Of a DNA stretch of 64,000 nucleotides, positions 39,987-53,599 are shown one piece after another. The stretch is from Dendrophyllia cribrosa (taxonomy: Eukaryota; Cnidaria; Anthozoa; Scleractinia; Dendrophylliidae). The stretch lies in contig JAJLRJ010000011.1 in assembly GCA_024195265.1 (NCBI GenBank), forward strand, positions 3,378,866-3,442,865, written 5' to 3'. The notes beneath the pieces were generated by a model. That model saw nothing but the letters and a program-made list of their open reading frames with translations, was not told the DNA's origin and did no database searches. The translations under genes were made by a program, and so were the position numbers. The stretch's first letter is position 1. Each line of letters opens with the position of its first letter.

Positions 39987-42232
39987 GTCTGAATTTTGGA
40001 AAAGGTACCTGCCATTTTTGTTATGTCACTTACTAAAATACTGTATTAGGAGGGCAAATTGTTCTCAAATTGGACTCGGGTTGCAAACTGTGAGTAAAAA
40101 CTGAAGATACAAGCAATTGCAAAAAGAGTTGAGACATTGTGTACTGTTGTGCATATTTCAAGGATACATTTTGAGTTTAAAGGGTTAGGATCAGGATTAG
40201 AATAGTTGTTCTAGTGATACAGCATTAGTGCAGTGTTTGCCCAGTATCGCTACAGAAGCAATAGCAGTGAAGTTCACTAATTACTAGCAGTCGTTTTACA
40301 GCATTCTAAACAAACAAACGAGATAAAAACAGAAACACACACACATATAATGCGATGCTATAAATAATTTGAACCTGATCTCACTAGAATAGTCAACTGA
40401 TCTGATCTCGCCATAAGAAAAAAGAGCTCATAGAACCTATTCTAAATTTATATTATTCTCAGAAGAAAGTTGAAATGAACAAGATCACTATTCTGACTCA
40501 CGGCCGCTAACTATTCACTTTGGCGGTCGGAAGTTTAACATTCGCGGAGCGTAAGCTATATTCACGAAATTCGGATGGAAGGGCTATAGTCTTATAGAAA
40601 GTGTTTTGCTGAACTAGCGGCTCAACAGCTAAACAGCTAACAATTCCAAAGCGTGAAAAACATCCGCTGTCAACAAGACGTATGATGTTTGAGATTTAAT
40701 TAGCCAAATCGCCGAGCAAAAAGTGTGAGTACCGATAAACCACATTCTTTTGCTAAAACACACACATTAAAACACACAGTGAAAATGCGTTTCTTTTACC
40801 AGAAAATTCAGCCAAGACGGCGTCTTTATGCCAAAGCTAGTAGGCTGAAATTAAAATCTGACAAATACTTCAGGCGAGAGAAGCGGTTTAAGATTTACAT
40901 AAATCGTGTAACAACGCGCCAAAACTAACACGAAACATAGCGGTTCGGCTTGATGTAAAACCAAAACACCATAGTTATTTACTAATAGAGATATAACAAA
41001 ATCAAGTACAGAGTCTAACTGCATAACATTAAAACACTTACTGAATTTTTGCTTTCACTTCGGTCCACCTTCCATTCCGCTTGCTGACAAAGGAACCATA
41101 ATATGTTTTCTGACCCTTTTCAAAGTCACGCAAAGTAACGTGACGCCGCTTTTAAAAGCTACGATCTTCTACATTTCGTCTCGGGTAGAAGGATAAAAAG
41201 ACGCTTCTTTCGCTGGAGACGAGCAATCTACTTTATTGCTGAGATTATTGCCCTTCCTGCCTCTTCGTTTTTATCGCAAGCTTCTCATACAGCAAAAAGA
41301 ACGCAACAGATACCGCAATGAATTATGGGAAACTCCTGAGTTCATCGAACGGGGAATGCCATCCAACTGATTTTTCACAAAAATATATAAGTCTAAAAGC
41401 ACCTCTTCAATTCCAAACTTCGGTCACAGCAAGGTGTCACAAATGGGCTGCAACTCACGATCATACAGTTTTTAGACAAGACGTGCTTTTAGACTCCGTC
41501 TGGATCGGCTTGCCTACCGACTGTGAACGGCCGCAAGAGTGCCAACATCAGCACTATTCGACAGTCGAAAAGCAAAACACCGCTCGTTTCTTTGAAAGGT
41601 GCTAGTGACTTACGGGTTTCCGAACTTAATGATGTCCTTCAACCACCAGACGGGCACAAATGTGGCGAACAAAGAAAATAAAATTGACTACAGGAGCTCA
41701 AAGCCAAATGTAAGCTTCGAGAGTGGCTTCAAGATCGATCGACCATCGTTACTTTCCCACTTTGATTTGAATATTACGACGTCATGGACACGTGATAATT
41801 CCTATGTAAAAGACTCTTTTCCAGATCTCTTCTGTAGTTAGCGCGAAAGTGGTTTCTGCTAACGTTAACAAGTTACAACTCAGGGCGTTATATTTACTTC
41901 AAAGTAAAACCTAGAATTACCTCGAAGCTTACTTAAAATACAGTGCATTTTAACTGTTTGTTCTCATTAACTCTTTCTGTAAACCGTTCAAAGCTTTCGT
42001 ATGTGATGGTGTTTTTTCACGCGCTTGTTGTTTTAACTCCCTTTTTACTAAATTGAAAACGTTTTCTATGTAGAAGAACACCTGGAAATGCTTTCATATC
42101 ATTTATTTTAATTTCTTTGAATACTATAATGTATTTTACCAAAGATTGTTCGTTGGGTGCCCCTGTACATTTGAAGTGACATCAAACCTTCAATTGCTAC
42201 TTTTTGTGAGGTGCCTTTTCTTAAAATCAGAC

Positions 42233-42292
<60 letters not shown>
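39937..42292. mobile_element. inverted-repeat element bounded by (TA)n tracts
   Basis: A (TA)n tract followed by CTGTCTGAATTTTGGAAAAGG at the left mirrors CCTTTTCTTAAAATCAGACAG followed by (TA)n at the right. The 2.3-kb interior has only unconvincing ORFs. The terminal TA tracts could be microsatellites grown from a TA target site. Non-autonomous; superfamily unknown. Confidence 0.55.
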
Positions 42293-42298
<6 letters not shown>

Positions 42299-43868
42299 AT
42301 ATATTTTTCGCTCGAATTCGCGCGGCTCAGCTCCCGAGGGCCGACAAATTTATAAACCTCGCTGCGCTCGGGCCTTCGGCCCTCGCTTCGCGAGGAATAA
42401 ATTTAATATAAAGTTTACGATGAGCGAGTGACTTTTCGCCAGTAACTGCAATAAGTCGTATTCATGACTTAAAAATGAAACTAACCAAAAGTTATATGTT
42501 TAAATACATTATTTGCATGAAATGATCAAAAATTGTTCCATCTATCCATTCAAACTCTCAGCACTGTACGAGGCTTAAAAACAAGGAGCTTAGTTTTCAT
42601 GCAGCATTGAAAATGTAGAAAAGTACGGGCTTCACTGTACACTTCAAAGTAAGTTGATAAAGTCGAAAAAAGTTTCAGAAGCTGAGTTTTTGGAACTAAC
42701 CTTTATTCCAGTTGAAAAGTTCTTGACAAGAACGCAATCCTTAATTCCAAATCAAGTTTATAGGCTTCCAAACTTTTCTTGCGTATTCACCTTTGCGGCG
42801 ACGGATTCCGAACACATTTTACTGGATTTCCCTTTGAAAGTACTTTTGGATCATTGCATGACACGTTATTACACTCTTCTGACCGCGCGCTAGGAAAAAC
42901 AGTTTCAAAAACTTAGTTTTAAGAGAAGATTACTGTCGTATAATAAACAATTTATTCAGCGAAAAGTTGTGTAATTTGGCTGGGTATTTTTACTAGTCAG
43001 ATTTTATTTTTTCGAGCCTTTAAAAATACTCAGCTGTATTACACAACTTCACGCTGAATAACCTCGATATATTTGCACTTGTTTTGGCGCGTATTCGCAT
43101 TCTAAAATGCCGTGTCGTATAATAAATTTTCTTCTTTCAGTTGATAAATTTCAACTGATGAATGTCACAGCGCTAAAACGTTTCGTCACTTTCGTTGAAC
43201 GTACCGGTGAATTTGTCAGTGGCAGCGAGTCAAGTTCATTCATTCTTTCAGTCACTGGTTTTCCCGCGTCGTCCAATGAATGTTATGAGAATAAGCTACG
43301 TGATCGGCACAAAATTACAACAAAGTTCTCTTTCTACAAACGATTTTCATAGTTATTTCATAAAAGCATATAACCCGACAATTTGCTACCCCATTCTAGT
43401 AACTCTATTGAAAAAACAGCCCCGTTATAGTCAATTCAGTCGTGAAAATAGGAAGATTCGCGGTTAAATAAAGTTACCGTACTTAGTGTTGTTGTTTTGA
43501 TATTTAACAATCGGGTCGCATTACAATTCAATCACAACTAAACATTAACTGAGTTGCACAAAAATCCCGGAGTTATTCTTGACTGAGGGAAAGTTGTTTT
43601 TCTCTAAGAAATATTTTACTTTGCGCTTTTAAAGATTCCCCTTTTTAAGAGCGGATGTCTGTAAATATCGAGAATCCGCGGACAGAGGCCAAATTTCGAA
43701 TTTATTTTTATTTTACCAAAAGAACCTATTTAGTGGCCTATTTTCGAAAATGGGTTTAAAAGGTTCGATTTCATTTTACTTTTTTTCAAAATTTCGATAA
43801 GTCGAAAATTAGCCTTTTGAGTCCGCGGGTACTTTCATGGACCATTGAATTTGGCCATTTTGGAATTA
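42293..43868. other. host DNA with a small inverted repeat
   Basis: No gene recognised. About 42953-43066 contains an inverted repeat with arms around TTATTCAGCG and AGTTGTGTAATTTGGCTG, probably a remnant of a MITE. Confidence 0.45.
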
Positions 43869-43965
43869 GCCTGCGAGCAGGCTCTACTATTTGGGTTTCG
43901 CGCGCGAGTGCTATGCGAGCGGCGAAGCTGCGAATTACGAGCGAGAAAAGTAGAGCCTGCACCAG
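43869..43965. repeat. GC-rich miniature inverted-repeat element
   Basis: Starts AGCCTGCGAGCAGGCTCTAC and ends GTAGAGCCTGCACCAGGC; a relative lies at 54889-55008. I recall the core GAGCCTGCTCGCAGGCT as common in anthozoan genomes. Confidence 0.55.
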
Positions 43966-45065
43966 GCGGTGTGCGTCACGACTTGCAATGCCCCTTGGGT
44001 TAATTTGTGGAGCGGCTCATTTTCCCTTCGTCTCGACGGAGTGAACGTTTGCGTTATTTAACCTGAATTTAAATCTAGCGCCTTTTCTTTGGTAAAGTAA
44101 TGAAATATACAAGTCTTCAAATGCAAAAAGACTTCGCAAAGGCCAGTTTTTCTTTTTCTCAGAGACACTATTCTGATTTGAATCGAAACATGCAATCCGT
44201 TAACAAACAAGACAACCGGAAAGATCAAATTTACGCACGGGTCAACGCCATGAGACCTAAATCACGCAAAGACCGCTCCACGTATTATGGGACTATTATA
44301 CAGAAAAAACACTGCAACGCCGACAAAAGATGTCACTCTGGACATCAAAACCTATGAACGTTTGAATGTTTTCTTCCTTCAACTATAATTGAGGAAAAAT
44401 AGGCCGAAAAAAGATCAAACAAGAAGATGATAAAGGACGCGCGTGACCGCCGCGTGGGCGCAGAAAATTATTGTTACTCACCAGGAGACCTAGGCGAGTT
44501 GGTGAACTTATCAGTTTTGAACGGCTTCAACCGAGAAAACTAAAAGGGGTAAGCCCGGGTAGCCCACGAAATTCTCAAAGAAGAAAGGCTAAATTAACTG
44601 TATGTCCCAAATTATTGACGAAAAACAAACGTGTAAAGGAATGAGAAGTCTAAGAAAAGGTGTGAAAATTCAGTTTACGATAATGTGGCAACTGAACCAA
44701 GTAGGTTTACTTTGAGATCAGCTAATGCAGTCATTGTGCTCGAATGTAACATTTAATTGTAGCCATGACGGAGAAGGGATATTTCTCTTTAATTCTGCCT
44801 GAAAACATTTTTAATTGACATCGCTGAAATCCTTGAAAAGGAACCATTTTTTTTCAACTACACGCGCTGAAATAGCTTCTTGTTTGCCGCGAGGACTATT
44901 GTTTAAACAACGGCTTGCTATTGGTCAAATCGCGTGACGCACACCGCCTGAGCCTGCACGCAAGGCCCCGATTAACGAATTCCGCCCCCAACGGAAAAAA
45001 GCTTTTTTGGCTGTCATCACTTTGTCATTATACAGATTTTAATTGCTTACGCAATGGCTTAAGTA
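43966..45065. other. host DNA, nothing recognised
   Basis: No plausible gene. Inverted matches of a GCGTGACGCACACCGCCTG-type segment occur at both sides (about 43968-43985 and 44930-44955), so this may be the interior of another small element. Confidence 0.4.
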
Positions 45066-45075
45066 TAGTTGAAAC
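45066..45075 (+). repeat. 10-bp target site duplication (left) of foldback element
   Basis: TAGTTGAAAC, repeated at 52367-52376. Confidence 0.85.
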
Positions 45076-45089
45076 GGCTATGTCTAAAA

Positions 45090-46104
45090 TAGGGAACGGG
45101 GAATCGGGGAACGGGGAACGGGGAATCTACTAAAATGGGGAATCTCTAAAATGGGGAATCTCTAAAATGGGAAATCTCTAAAATGGGAAATCTCTAAAAT
45201 GGGAAATCTCTAAAATGGGGAATCTCTAAAATGGGAAATCTCTAAAATGGGGAATCTCTAAAATGGGGAATCTCTAAAATGGGGAATCTCTAAAATAGGG
45301 AATCTCTACAATGGGGAATCTCTAAAATGGGGAATCTCTACAATGGGGAATCTCTAAAATGGGGAATCTCTAAAATGGGGAATCTCTAAAATGGGGAATC
45401 TCTAAAATGGGGAATCTCTAAAATGGGGAATCTCTAAAATAGGGAATCTCTACAATGGGGAATCTCTAAAATGGGGAATTTCTAAAATGGGGAATCTCTA
45501 AAATGGGAAATCTCTAAAATGGGAAATCTCTAAAATGGGAAATCTCTAAAATGGGAAATCTCTAAAATGGGAAATCTCTAAAATGGGAAATCTCTAAAAT
45601 GGGGAATCTCTAAAATGGGGAACCTCTAAAATGGGGAATCTCTAAAATGGGGAATCTCTAAAATGGGGAATCTCTAAAATGGGGAATCTCTAAAATGGGG
45701 AATCTCTAAAATGGGGAATCTCTAAAATGGGGAATCTCTAAAATGGGAAATCTCTAAAATGGGGAATCTCTAAAATGGGAAATCTCTAAAATGGGAAATC
45801 TCTAAAATGGGAAATCTCTAAAATGGGGAATCTCTAAAATGGGGAATCTCTAAAATGGGGAATCTCTAAAATGGGGAATCTCTAAAATGGGGAATCTCTA
45901 AAATGGGGAATCTCTAAAATGGGGAATCTCTAAAATGGGGAATCTCTAAAATGGGAAATCTCTAAAATGGGAAATCTCTAAAATGGGAAATCTCTAAAAT
46001 GGGAAATCTCTAAAATGGGAAATCTCTAAAATGGGAAATCTCTAAAATGGGAAATCTCTAAAATGGGGAATCTCTAAAATGGGGAATCTCTAAAATGGGG
46101 AATC
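45090..46104. repeat. 16-bp satellite array (left arm)
   Basis: About sixty copies of AAAATGGGGAATCTCT, with variants mainly GGGGAA/GGGAAA and AAAATAGG. Variants occur in runs, so blocks of several units have been duplicated together. Confidence 0.9.
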
Positions 46105-46379
46105 TTAAAAGCAGCTGTTACGAGAAATGAGATCACAACAGTTTTGTCAAGGCGGCCGTAAGTAAAGCTGTCCGCTCACGATAAAAATTTCGCTCAGAAA
46201 ACTCTGACTGAAATTGAATATGGCTACAAACTAGAAGTCAGGTGATGCGTTAATTCATTTACCGTGTTTTGTGACAAATCATGTTACAACACTGAAGTTT
46301 GGCAATGTGTAAATATCCGGTCTCGATTGCGAAACCGTCACACAAGTAAAAAAAAAAACTCTAAAAAAACTCACTCTGC

Positions 46380-47550
46380 TTTCTGGTAAGTTTGAAAGAA
46401 AAATTACAATTAACAACTTCTCGTTACATTTCTGAACACCCGGAGAGAAAAGCTCGATATATCTGCAAGATCGCGTAAGCTCGCGAACGTGACCGCTTTG
46501 CGTTTTTTCGTGCCGGCGTCATGCCCGCGGTCATTCCAAAACGTGTAGGACGAGAACTGCGAGAAGGTTATTCTGGTTATTCTTTCCAATCTTGATTTTA
46601 AGTTGGCTGTACAAGATTAGAAAGGCGGTGCTCCGTCGTCTCCCACGATATCTTCAAGTTGAGAATTTATAAGGTACGAAAGCGATGACTGACCTACGAA
46701 ATCGACCTACGATTACAGTTACTTGTTTTCAGAAGAACTTGATTGCCCAACCCCCACCCCCCATGACAAACGAAAACCTCGGCTGCCTCGTGGTCTGGTG
46801 TTTTCTCCGATCTCAGTACACGTATCTTCGTGCATCGTATCTTTGGCATTTGAGACGTATTGTTGTTTTAGATTTTACAACATTTACTTCTCCCAGCTTT
46901 CATATTTTGTTTCTAACAGATCAGATGAAATGTTGCGTGAGTATTTTTCAGCTTTTAGGTCGATATTTACGGCGAATTTCTATGGTGTTCCTAGCTCCTT
47001 TTTAACTTATTTTGAATTTGTAAATATAGAAATCTAGTCAATTTCAAAATCATTCAAACTCTTGAACAAGAAAGATACTTTCTTTTCACTTTTGGGAAAA
47101 AACGTTTGCGTGACCTCTTTGACCTGTTTGTTTATGCTACTGAATGAAACGTGATGCCTTGAAGGTCCGCATGATTTTACGCATAACAAATTAGAACTCA
47201 ATGCAGTTTCATTCTTTCCTTCGTCGCTTTCGTATAAACAGAAAAGGAAAATCGTCCTTCAAACGAAAAATTTTATCGCCTTTTAGTTATTTAAAATGAT
47301 TGCTTTATGGCATTTAATAATATGATGTCCCTTTGCAGTCTAGACCAGTCTAGTTTTATTTTCTGTTATCTCAAGTTCGCCTTTGCAATTAATGGGAAAT
47401 AATTTTCTCGAGCCCTGTTAATTTTACAACATTTACTTCTCACATCTTTCAAATTTTGTTACTAACCGCTCAGATGAAAGGTTGCCTGAGTATTTTTTAG
47501 CTTTTAGGTCGGTATTTTATACATAAAAGCCTGGTATGAGGAAAACTGAC
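46380..47550. other. left-arm-specific insert, partly shared with 8690-8960
   Basis: This stretch has no counterpart in the right arm. 46990-47250 resembles 8690-8960 in the Mutator-like element in E1 (shared TTTTGAATTTGTAAATATA and GAACAAGAAAGATACTTTCT). Confidence 0.6.
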
Positions 47551-50500
47551 TAAAATCTTGACTCTTCGGAGGTTAAGAGCAGTTCTCTGTAAGAATCGAG
47601 AAAAGTGGGAAATGAAAATTTTTGACTCCCCTTCATATTTTGCATGCAGGTAGGTCTTCAGGGGGGATGTTCAAAAATGACCTTTGTTAAGGTCGTTTCT
47701 TCTTTGTTACCATGGTAACACTGGATGTTTGTCGGTGCCACTAAACCCAATTTTGACCTCAGAAACTTCTTCAAAAAGCGCAAAATGTAAGACATCGTTT
47801 CTCCAGCCCATTAATACCCTACAAATCAAGACTTTCGCCAGATGTAAAACCTTTATTCTAGTTTATATTTATGCATGTGGCATTTTGTTACATCAACTGT
47901 ACATGAACTTAACAGACAAACCACGTGATGGTGTTTCAGTCATTTTAGTTGACGAGTAAAACTAGCAATACCTTTTCTTGAATTTTTCCAAAAGTACGCC
48001 GATTCTAGAACTCAAACTACGTGGCTAGTTTAAATAGATACTCTAGTTACTAAATCTATAAAAATCTCTGCGGGGCGGGTTTATCTTGAACTTTGGTTCG
48101 CTAAGGAAAACCCTTCAAAAATCATTTGTTGTAAACTTCGTTGAAATTAACATCAAGTTCATTCGACAGAAATCCTTTAAGAAAACTCAATCAGCCTTCA
48201 GGTTTAAAGTACAGCACGTACTCTATCAATGCCTGATCAAATCTACTGATGATAGCCGTTATTTTTTGAAAAATCTCAATCCAAATAAAGCTTACTTTAC
48301 TGTTTTCTGCAGTTCTCAACTTGCGAAGAACGAGTCGGTTCTTTCTGCCCAGCATACATTTTCCGACAAAATTCGGATATCTAAACCATCTCTTGTGGCT
48401 GAGCATGCTGTTTGTCTTTCATTAACTCATCACAGTGCAAATAACAGCTTTTGTAGTACCTGGAAGGTCACTGAAGCAAGCCATCGTCGGAACCTTTGTT
48501 CGTCTAGGAACATTTCTAATCTGGATTTACGGTATATTTCTCCGTCACATGCCATCATTGGCTCCAAAAGAAGATTAAACGGTTTTCTGATTAATACTTT
48601 AACGATCAATTACATTTAGCTAAGCATTTTACCGTCTTTCTTTCGCCTTTCTTTCGTGGTTCAGGCGGCCGTTCAGGCCACTAGTTCAGGCAAAGACATC
48701 CCTGGTCAGCGGTATAACTAGAATGCGAATTGACTTCATAAAATGGCAACATAGCGTCCGCATCATATTGAGGTGCCAGAAAGTATTGGAATTGGAAGTC
48801 CAGAACTCTTCTTTTGTTAGATTTTTCTTTCTATTTACATGTAGATTACATTTCCCGTACTTTTTTTTTTGTAACGAAACGCAAGCAGTTCACCACTCTT
48901 TTTTGTATTCATAAATTACAATAGGTTCCCACAACTTGACTTGTATGATACGGATGTCACTCCGCAGATCTCAATGTCGGACAGTCATTGCCCTCGTTTC
49001 AAACAAGAAGTATAGTACATTCTAGTCTGTTTCTTCCCAGTTTTTTGCTAAACCAAATCGCAACCATCAGAGCGTTTCTCATACATGAATTTGTGCTCGG
49101 ATTGCCGTACGGTAAAAAAATGTATCGGTACCGATGAGATAAACCGGAGACCCATAAAACAGAACTATGATGCCGGGAACGTTTGAACATCTGAAAAAGT
49201 AACTTTGGTCATGCAGTTAAGATGAGGAATATTCTATTTGTTGGTGGTTTTCGTATTTTCTGATTTCATGCAAAACTCAGTAGACCACAGTGTGTGGCTA
49301 TTATTTCGTTTTCCGACGTCATTTAATGATCATTTTTGCGATTGAAAGTTTGCTTCTTCCACTGAAAAATAAAGCTGTCAAACGAGAACGCTCGCCATAC
49401 GGCAAACTGTTAAATATATTTCCCACCATTTTCTTGCCAGTAGTTGCTCTTGAGGTGATTTTCTCCTCATACTTAAGATATTTTTATGCGTCTCCGTATG
49501 TTTCTTCAGCAGACACGTAATTCCTCGAATTTAATTTGCGTCAACTTCTAAGATATGCGGCTAAACTACTGGCCATTCCCTTACAGCCGATTTCACTGCA
49601 GTGTGTAGCCCCGGGTTTTTCAGACATGATTCACCTGCTATGATTCACTCGTCATCATGATCAGACAAATGTGAATAAAAATTCACCCATAAACGGAGTT
49701 CAGAGTAAATACTGACTTCCTGAAATAGTCCATCAATGGATACCGCCAAAAATAAAACTAAAGGCAATACCCATGCATGCCTAATGTTTGGTATTTTGTT
49801 TTGTTTACGTGTCTACGTATCAGAAAACAAAAGAATGGGAATATGTACCCTTAGGCTGCTCAACGTTTTGTTCTTAAACATTGCTAACAACAGAATAGAC
49901 AATTAGTGACAATGTAATAGGATGAGGACGCATTGTTAAGCACTTTACGAAGGAACTTTGTATTTTAGACTCTACCGCTGACCAGCAGAACTTTGCCTGA
50001 ACTGGTGGCCTGGAAGAACGGCGAAAGAAATGCTGTGAAATGCCTCGCTTAATGTGAATGACTGTAAAAGTATTAATCAGAAAACCGTTTTATCTTCTTT
50101 TGGAGCGAATGATGACATGTGACGGAAAAATATGCGGCAAATCCAGAGCAGAATTGTGCGTGGACGAACAAAGTTTTCGACAATGGCTTGCTTCGGTGAC
50201 CTTCCGGGTACTACAAAAGCTGTTGTTATTTGCACTGTGATGGGTTTATGGACCTCTACTAAAAACAAACAGCATGATCAACCACAAAGATGGTTTAAAC
50301 ATCCGAATTTTGCGCAGAAAATGTATGCTGGGCAGAAAGAACCGACTCGTTCTTCGCAAGTTGAGAACTGCAGAAAACAGTAAAGTAAGCTTTATTTGGA
50401 TTGAGATTTTTCAAAAAATAACGGCTATCAACAGTAGATTTGATCAGACATTGAAAGAGTACATGCTATACTTTAAGCCTGAAGGCTGATTGAGTTTTCT

Positions 50501-51307
50501 TAAAGGAGTTCTGTCGAATGAACTTGATGTTAATTTCAACGAAGTTTACAACAAATGATTTTTGAAGGTTTTTCCTCAGCGAACCAAAGTTCAAGATAAA
50601 CCCGCCCCGAAGAGATTTTTATAGATTTTGTAACTAGAGTATCTATTTAAACTAGCTACGTAGTTTGAGTTCTAGAATCGGCGTACTTTTGGAAAAATTC
50701 AAGAAAAGGTATTGCTAGTTTTACTCGTCAACTAAAATGGCTGAAACACCATCAAGTTGTTTGACCGTTAAGTTCATGTACAGTTGATGTAACAAAATGC
50801 CACATGCATAAATGTAAACTAGCTAGAATAAAGGTTTTACATCTGGTGAAAGTCTTGATTTGTAGAGTATTAATGGGTTGGAGAAACGATGTCTTACATT
50901 TTGCACTTTTTAAAGAAGTTTCTGCGGTCAAAATTATGTCAAGTGGCACCAACAAACATCCAGTGTTACCATGGCAACAAAAAAGAAATGACCTTAACAA
51001 AGGTCATTTTTGAACATCCCCTGAAGACCTACCTGCATGCAAAATATGAAGGGGGGTCAAAAATTTTCATTTCCCACTTTTCTCGATTCTTACAGAGAAC
51101 TGCTCTTAATCACCAAGATTCATTATTATTTTAAACATTTGCTTCGATTCTTATCCACAGAACCGCATTTATAGGACAATTTTCACCTTATACTGACATC
51201 ATAGCAGTAGTCACATGCGCCTGTTGGGCGACTATTTTTTTACTTGTGTGACGGTTTCGCAATCGAGACCGGATATTTACACATTGTCAAACTTATGAAC
51301 CAGACAC

Positions 51308-51860
51308 TAAGGGCCTGTTTACATGGAGGGAGGGTAACCCGGGTAGCAGGGTCACCCTCCTAGCCGGGCTACCCTGGGAGGGCCAACTTTTCATACATTT
51401 CTTTACAAAGCACACTGAAGTGTTTACATGATAGACAGGGTCACCCGCCTACCCGGATCACCCTGTCTGCTTGCCAGGGTAACCCTCCTAGGCGGGCTAT
51501 CTTTTCTGCATGTAAACGGTCACCCCAGGGTCACCCTCCTAGGCGGGCTATCTCTTTTGACTTGAAATTACCCGTGAAAACAAGCAATAAAAACAGCAAA
51601 CTCGCCGCTATAGCCTTTCTTCAGTGCTGCCATGTTTGTTAATATGTCGTGCTTAACAAAGCGTGCCGTTGCAATAAAAAAGTCCGCCAAAACATGAGCC
51701 CGCCAAAACAATTTAAGAGCCCGCCAAAAAAAGAGATAGCTCACCTATATGATAGCCCGCCCTAATAGCCCGCCCATGTAAAGGCTGGCTATGTGTTAGC
51801 CCGGCTGGGAGGGTGACCCTGGTACCCGGGTCACCCTCCCTCCATGTAAACAGGCCCTAA
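51308..51860. mobile_element. PIF/Harbinger-like MITE in the foldback right arm
   Basis: Element 51311-51857 starts GGGCCTGTTTACATGGAGGG, ends with its inverse and is flanked by TAA on both sides. The interior repeats GGGTGACCCT/AGGGTCACCC blocks. It post-dates the foldback arm, which it interrupts relative to the left copy. Confidence 0.85.
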
Positions 51861-52052
51861 GTGTCGTAACATGATTTGTCATAAAACACGGCAAATGAAT
51901 TAACGCATCACCTGACTTTTAGTTTGTAGCCATCTTCAATTTCAGTCAGAGTTTTCTGAGCGAAATTTTTATCGCGAGCGGACAGCTTTACTTACGGCCG
52001 CCTTGACAAAACTGCTGTGATCTCATTTCTCGTAACAGCTGCTTTTAAGATT

Positions 52053-52340
52053 TCCTATTTTAGAGATTCCCTATTTTAGAGATTCCCTATTTTAGAAATT
52101 CCCTATTTTAGAGATTCCCCATTTTAGAGATTCCCCATTTTAGAGATTCCCCATTTTAGAGATTCCCTATTTTAGAGATTCCCCATTTTAGAGATTCCCC
52201 ATTTTAGAGATTCCCTATTTTAGAGATTCCCTATTTTAGAGATTCCCCATTTTAGAGATTCCCTATTTTAGAGATTCCCTATTTTAGAGATTCCCCATTT
52301 TAGAGATTCCCCATTTTAGTAGATTCCCCGTTCCCCGATT
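52053..52340. repeat. 16-bp satellite array (right arm)
   Basis: About eighteen copies of the inverse unit AGAGATTCCCCATTTT, the inverted counterpart of 45090-46104 but much shorter. Confidence 0.9.
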
Positions 52341-52376
52341 CTCCGTTTCCTATTTTAGACATAGCCTAGTTGAAAC

Positions 52377-53599
52377 CGCAAGGGAAAACACTCAAAAAAA
52401 GTTCAAACATTTCATACTACAGTACAACAAATAATTATGTATAATCTCCAAGATTTTTAATAAAAAAAAGATCGACCAGTAAACGAAAGAAAAATGAATC
52501 GATTCGTTGGCCCGTTGGTATTGAAAAGTTTGAAAAAAAATGTGAAAATTTTACCGCAAATAGGGCATTGTCACTGCTCGACTTCCGGTCACGTACGAGG
52601 TAGTCTCCCACGCAGCCGTTATTTGTCTCGTCACGCAACGCTCCTCCCCACTAACTACGTACAAGGAGGAGTAATTGCAAAACAGTCACTGAATATGTTT
52701 TGCTGATAAGTCGTTTTAAGACAATTAGCTCAAAAAATTTCAGTGCTTTTAAAAATAATAGAAAAACCATCGTCCACTACAAAAAGTAAACTATCCAACA
52801 CTGCATCCATTGTCGAACCGCAATAAGATTGGGGATAAATCAATGGTCACAGTGCGAATGTATTGGGAGGGTGGGTGGGGAAACCAATTCCGCCGTCAGC
52901 TCCCAGGACTTGCCCGTATGTAAACCGCATCGCCTCGTACCTGCACAATCCCCGCCGCACTGCAGTTGAGCCAAAGTGATAATTTATTCATATGTACTAA
53001 TCTTATATGCGTTACTTTAATGTATGCAGTGTGAATAGCTTATTAATTCATCAGGTAGCTCCAGTGTGTTACGAGCCTTTCTGCACGAGCGGTCTACATT
53101 CTATACAGTCTGGGATACTTATTTAAATGTTCACGTAATGTTCGGCCGCGTACACATTTTTAGCTGCCTTTTATCATTGCAAGGCACCTCTGTCAGTTGT
53201 AGGTTTGGTATGTGTAGTTAACATGGATGGAATACTTCATAATGTTGTGAATACAATGGATGAATGTGTCAACAAGCAGCTCGGCGACTCTGCATGGCTA
53301 TTTGGCTATTTGGACCAGTACAGTAAATATATGGCGAAAGGGTGACGTAAATATTTAAAATGCTGATATATTTCCTCAAAATCCACGCCCCTCCCCCATG
53401 CCCTCCCTTTGATCCGCGAGTGCTGTAAATTTTCTTTTTCCCTATTGTACCTTCTGTCTATAGTCACAGGGAGTCGAGAGGTTTGAAACCAGGGTATCTC
53501 AAAACCCTCCCGGTCATACTGGGTCAAAACTGTCCTCTCTCTGCTGACTTATACGGGGTTTTTTCACACGCGTATTTCGCCTTTTTGTTTTTCGCTTCA
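52377..53599. other. host DNA, nothing recognised
   Basis: No plausible gene or repeat boundary seen. Confidence 0.45.

Larger units (their letters stand above)
45076..52366. mobile_element. foldback-like element with satellite termini, 7.3 kb
   Basis: The ends are GGCTATGTCTAAAATAGG and its inverse. Each arm begins with a tandem array of a 16-bp unit (about 1 kb at left, 0.3 kb at right), continues with a shared ~230-bp stretch (46105-46345 against 51240-52050, the latter split by a MITE), and ends in a ~1.1-kb inner inverted repeat (about 47580-48740 against 49960-51110). The 10-bp target duplication and array-bearing arms fit foldback/Mutator-type elements. No transposase was seen; the longest ORF in an arm (48086-48619) is unrecognised and only partly mirrored. 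Confidence 0.8.

Noticed and set aside
45090..46104. CRISPR-like regularly spaced repeat
   Set aside because: The 16-bp unit is repeated head to tail without spacers; it is a satellite array.
48086..48619. 177-codon ORF in the foldback element as a gene
   Set aside because: It lies in an inverted-repeat arm and its composition is unlike a protein-coding gene. No motif was seen and the mirrored copy is broken.
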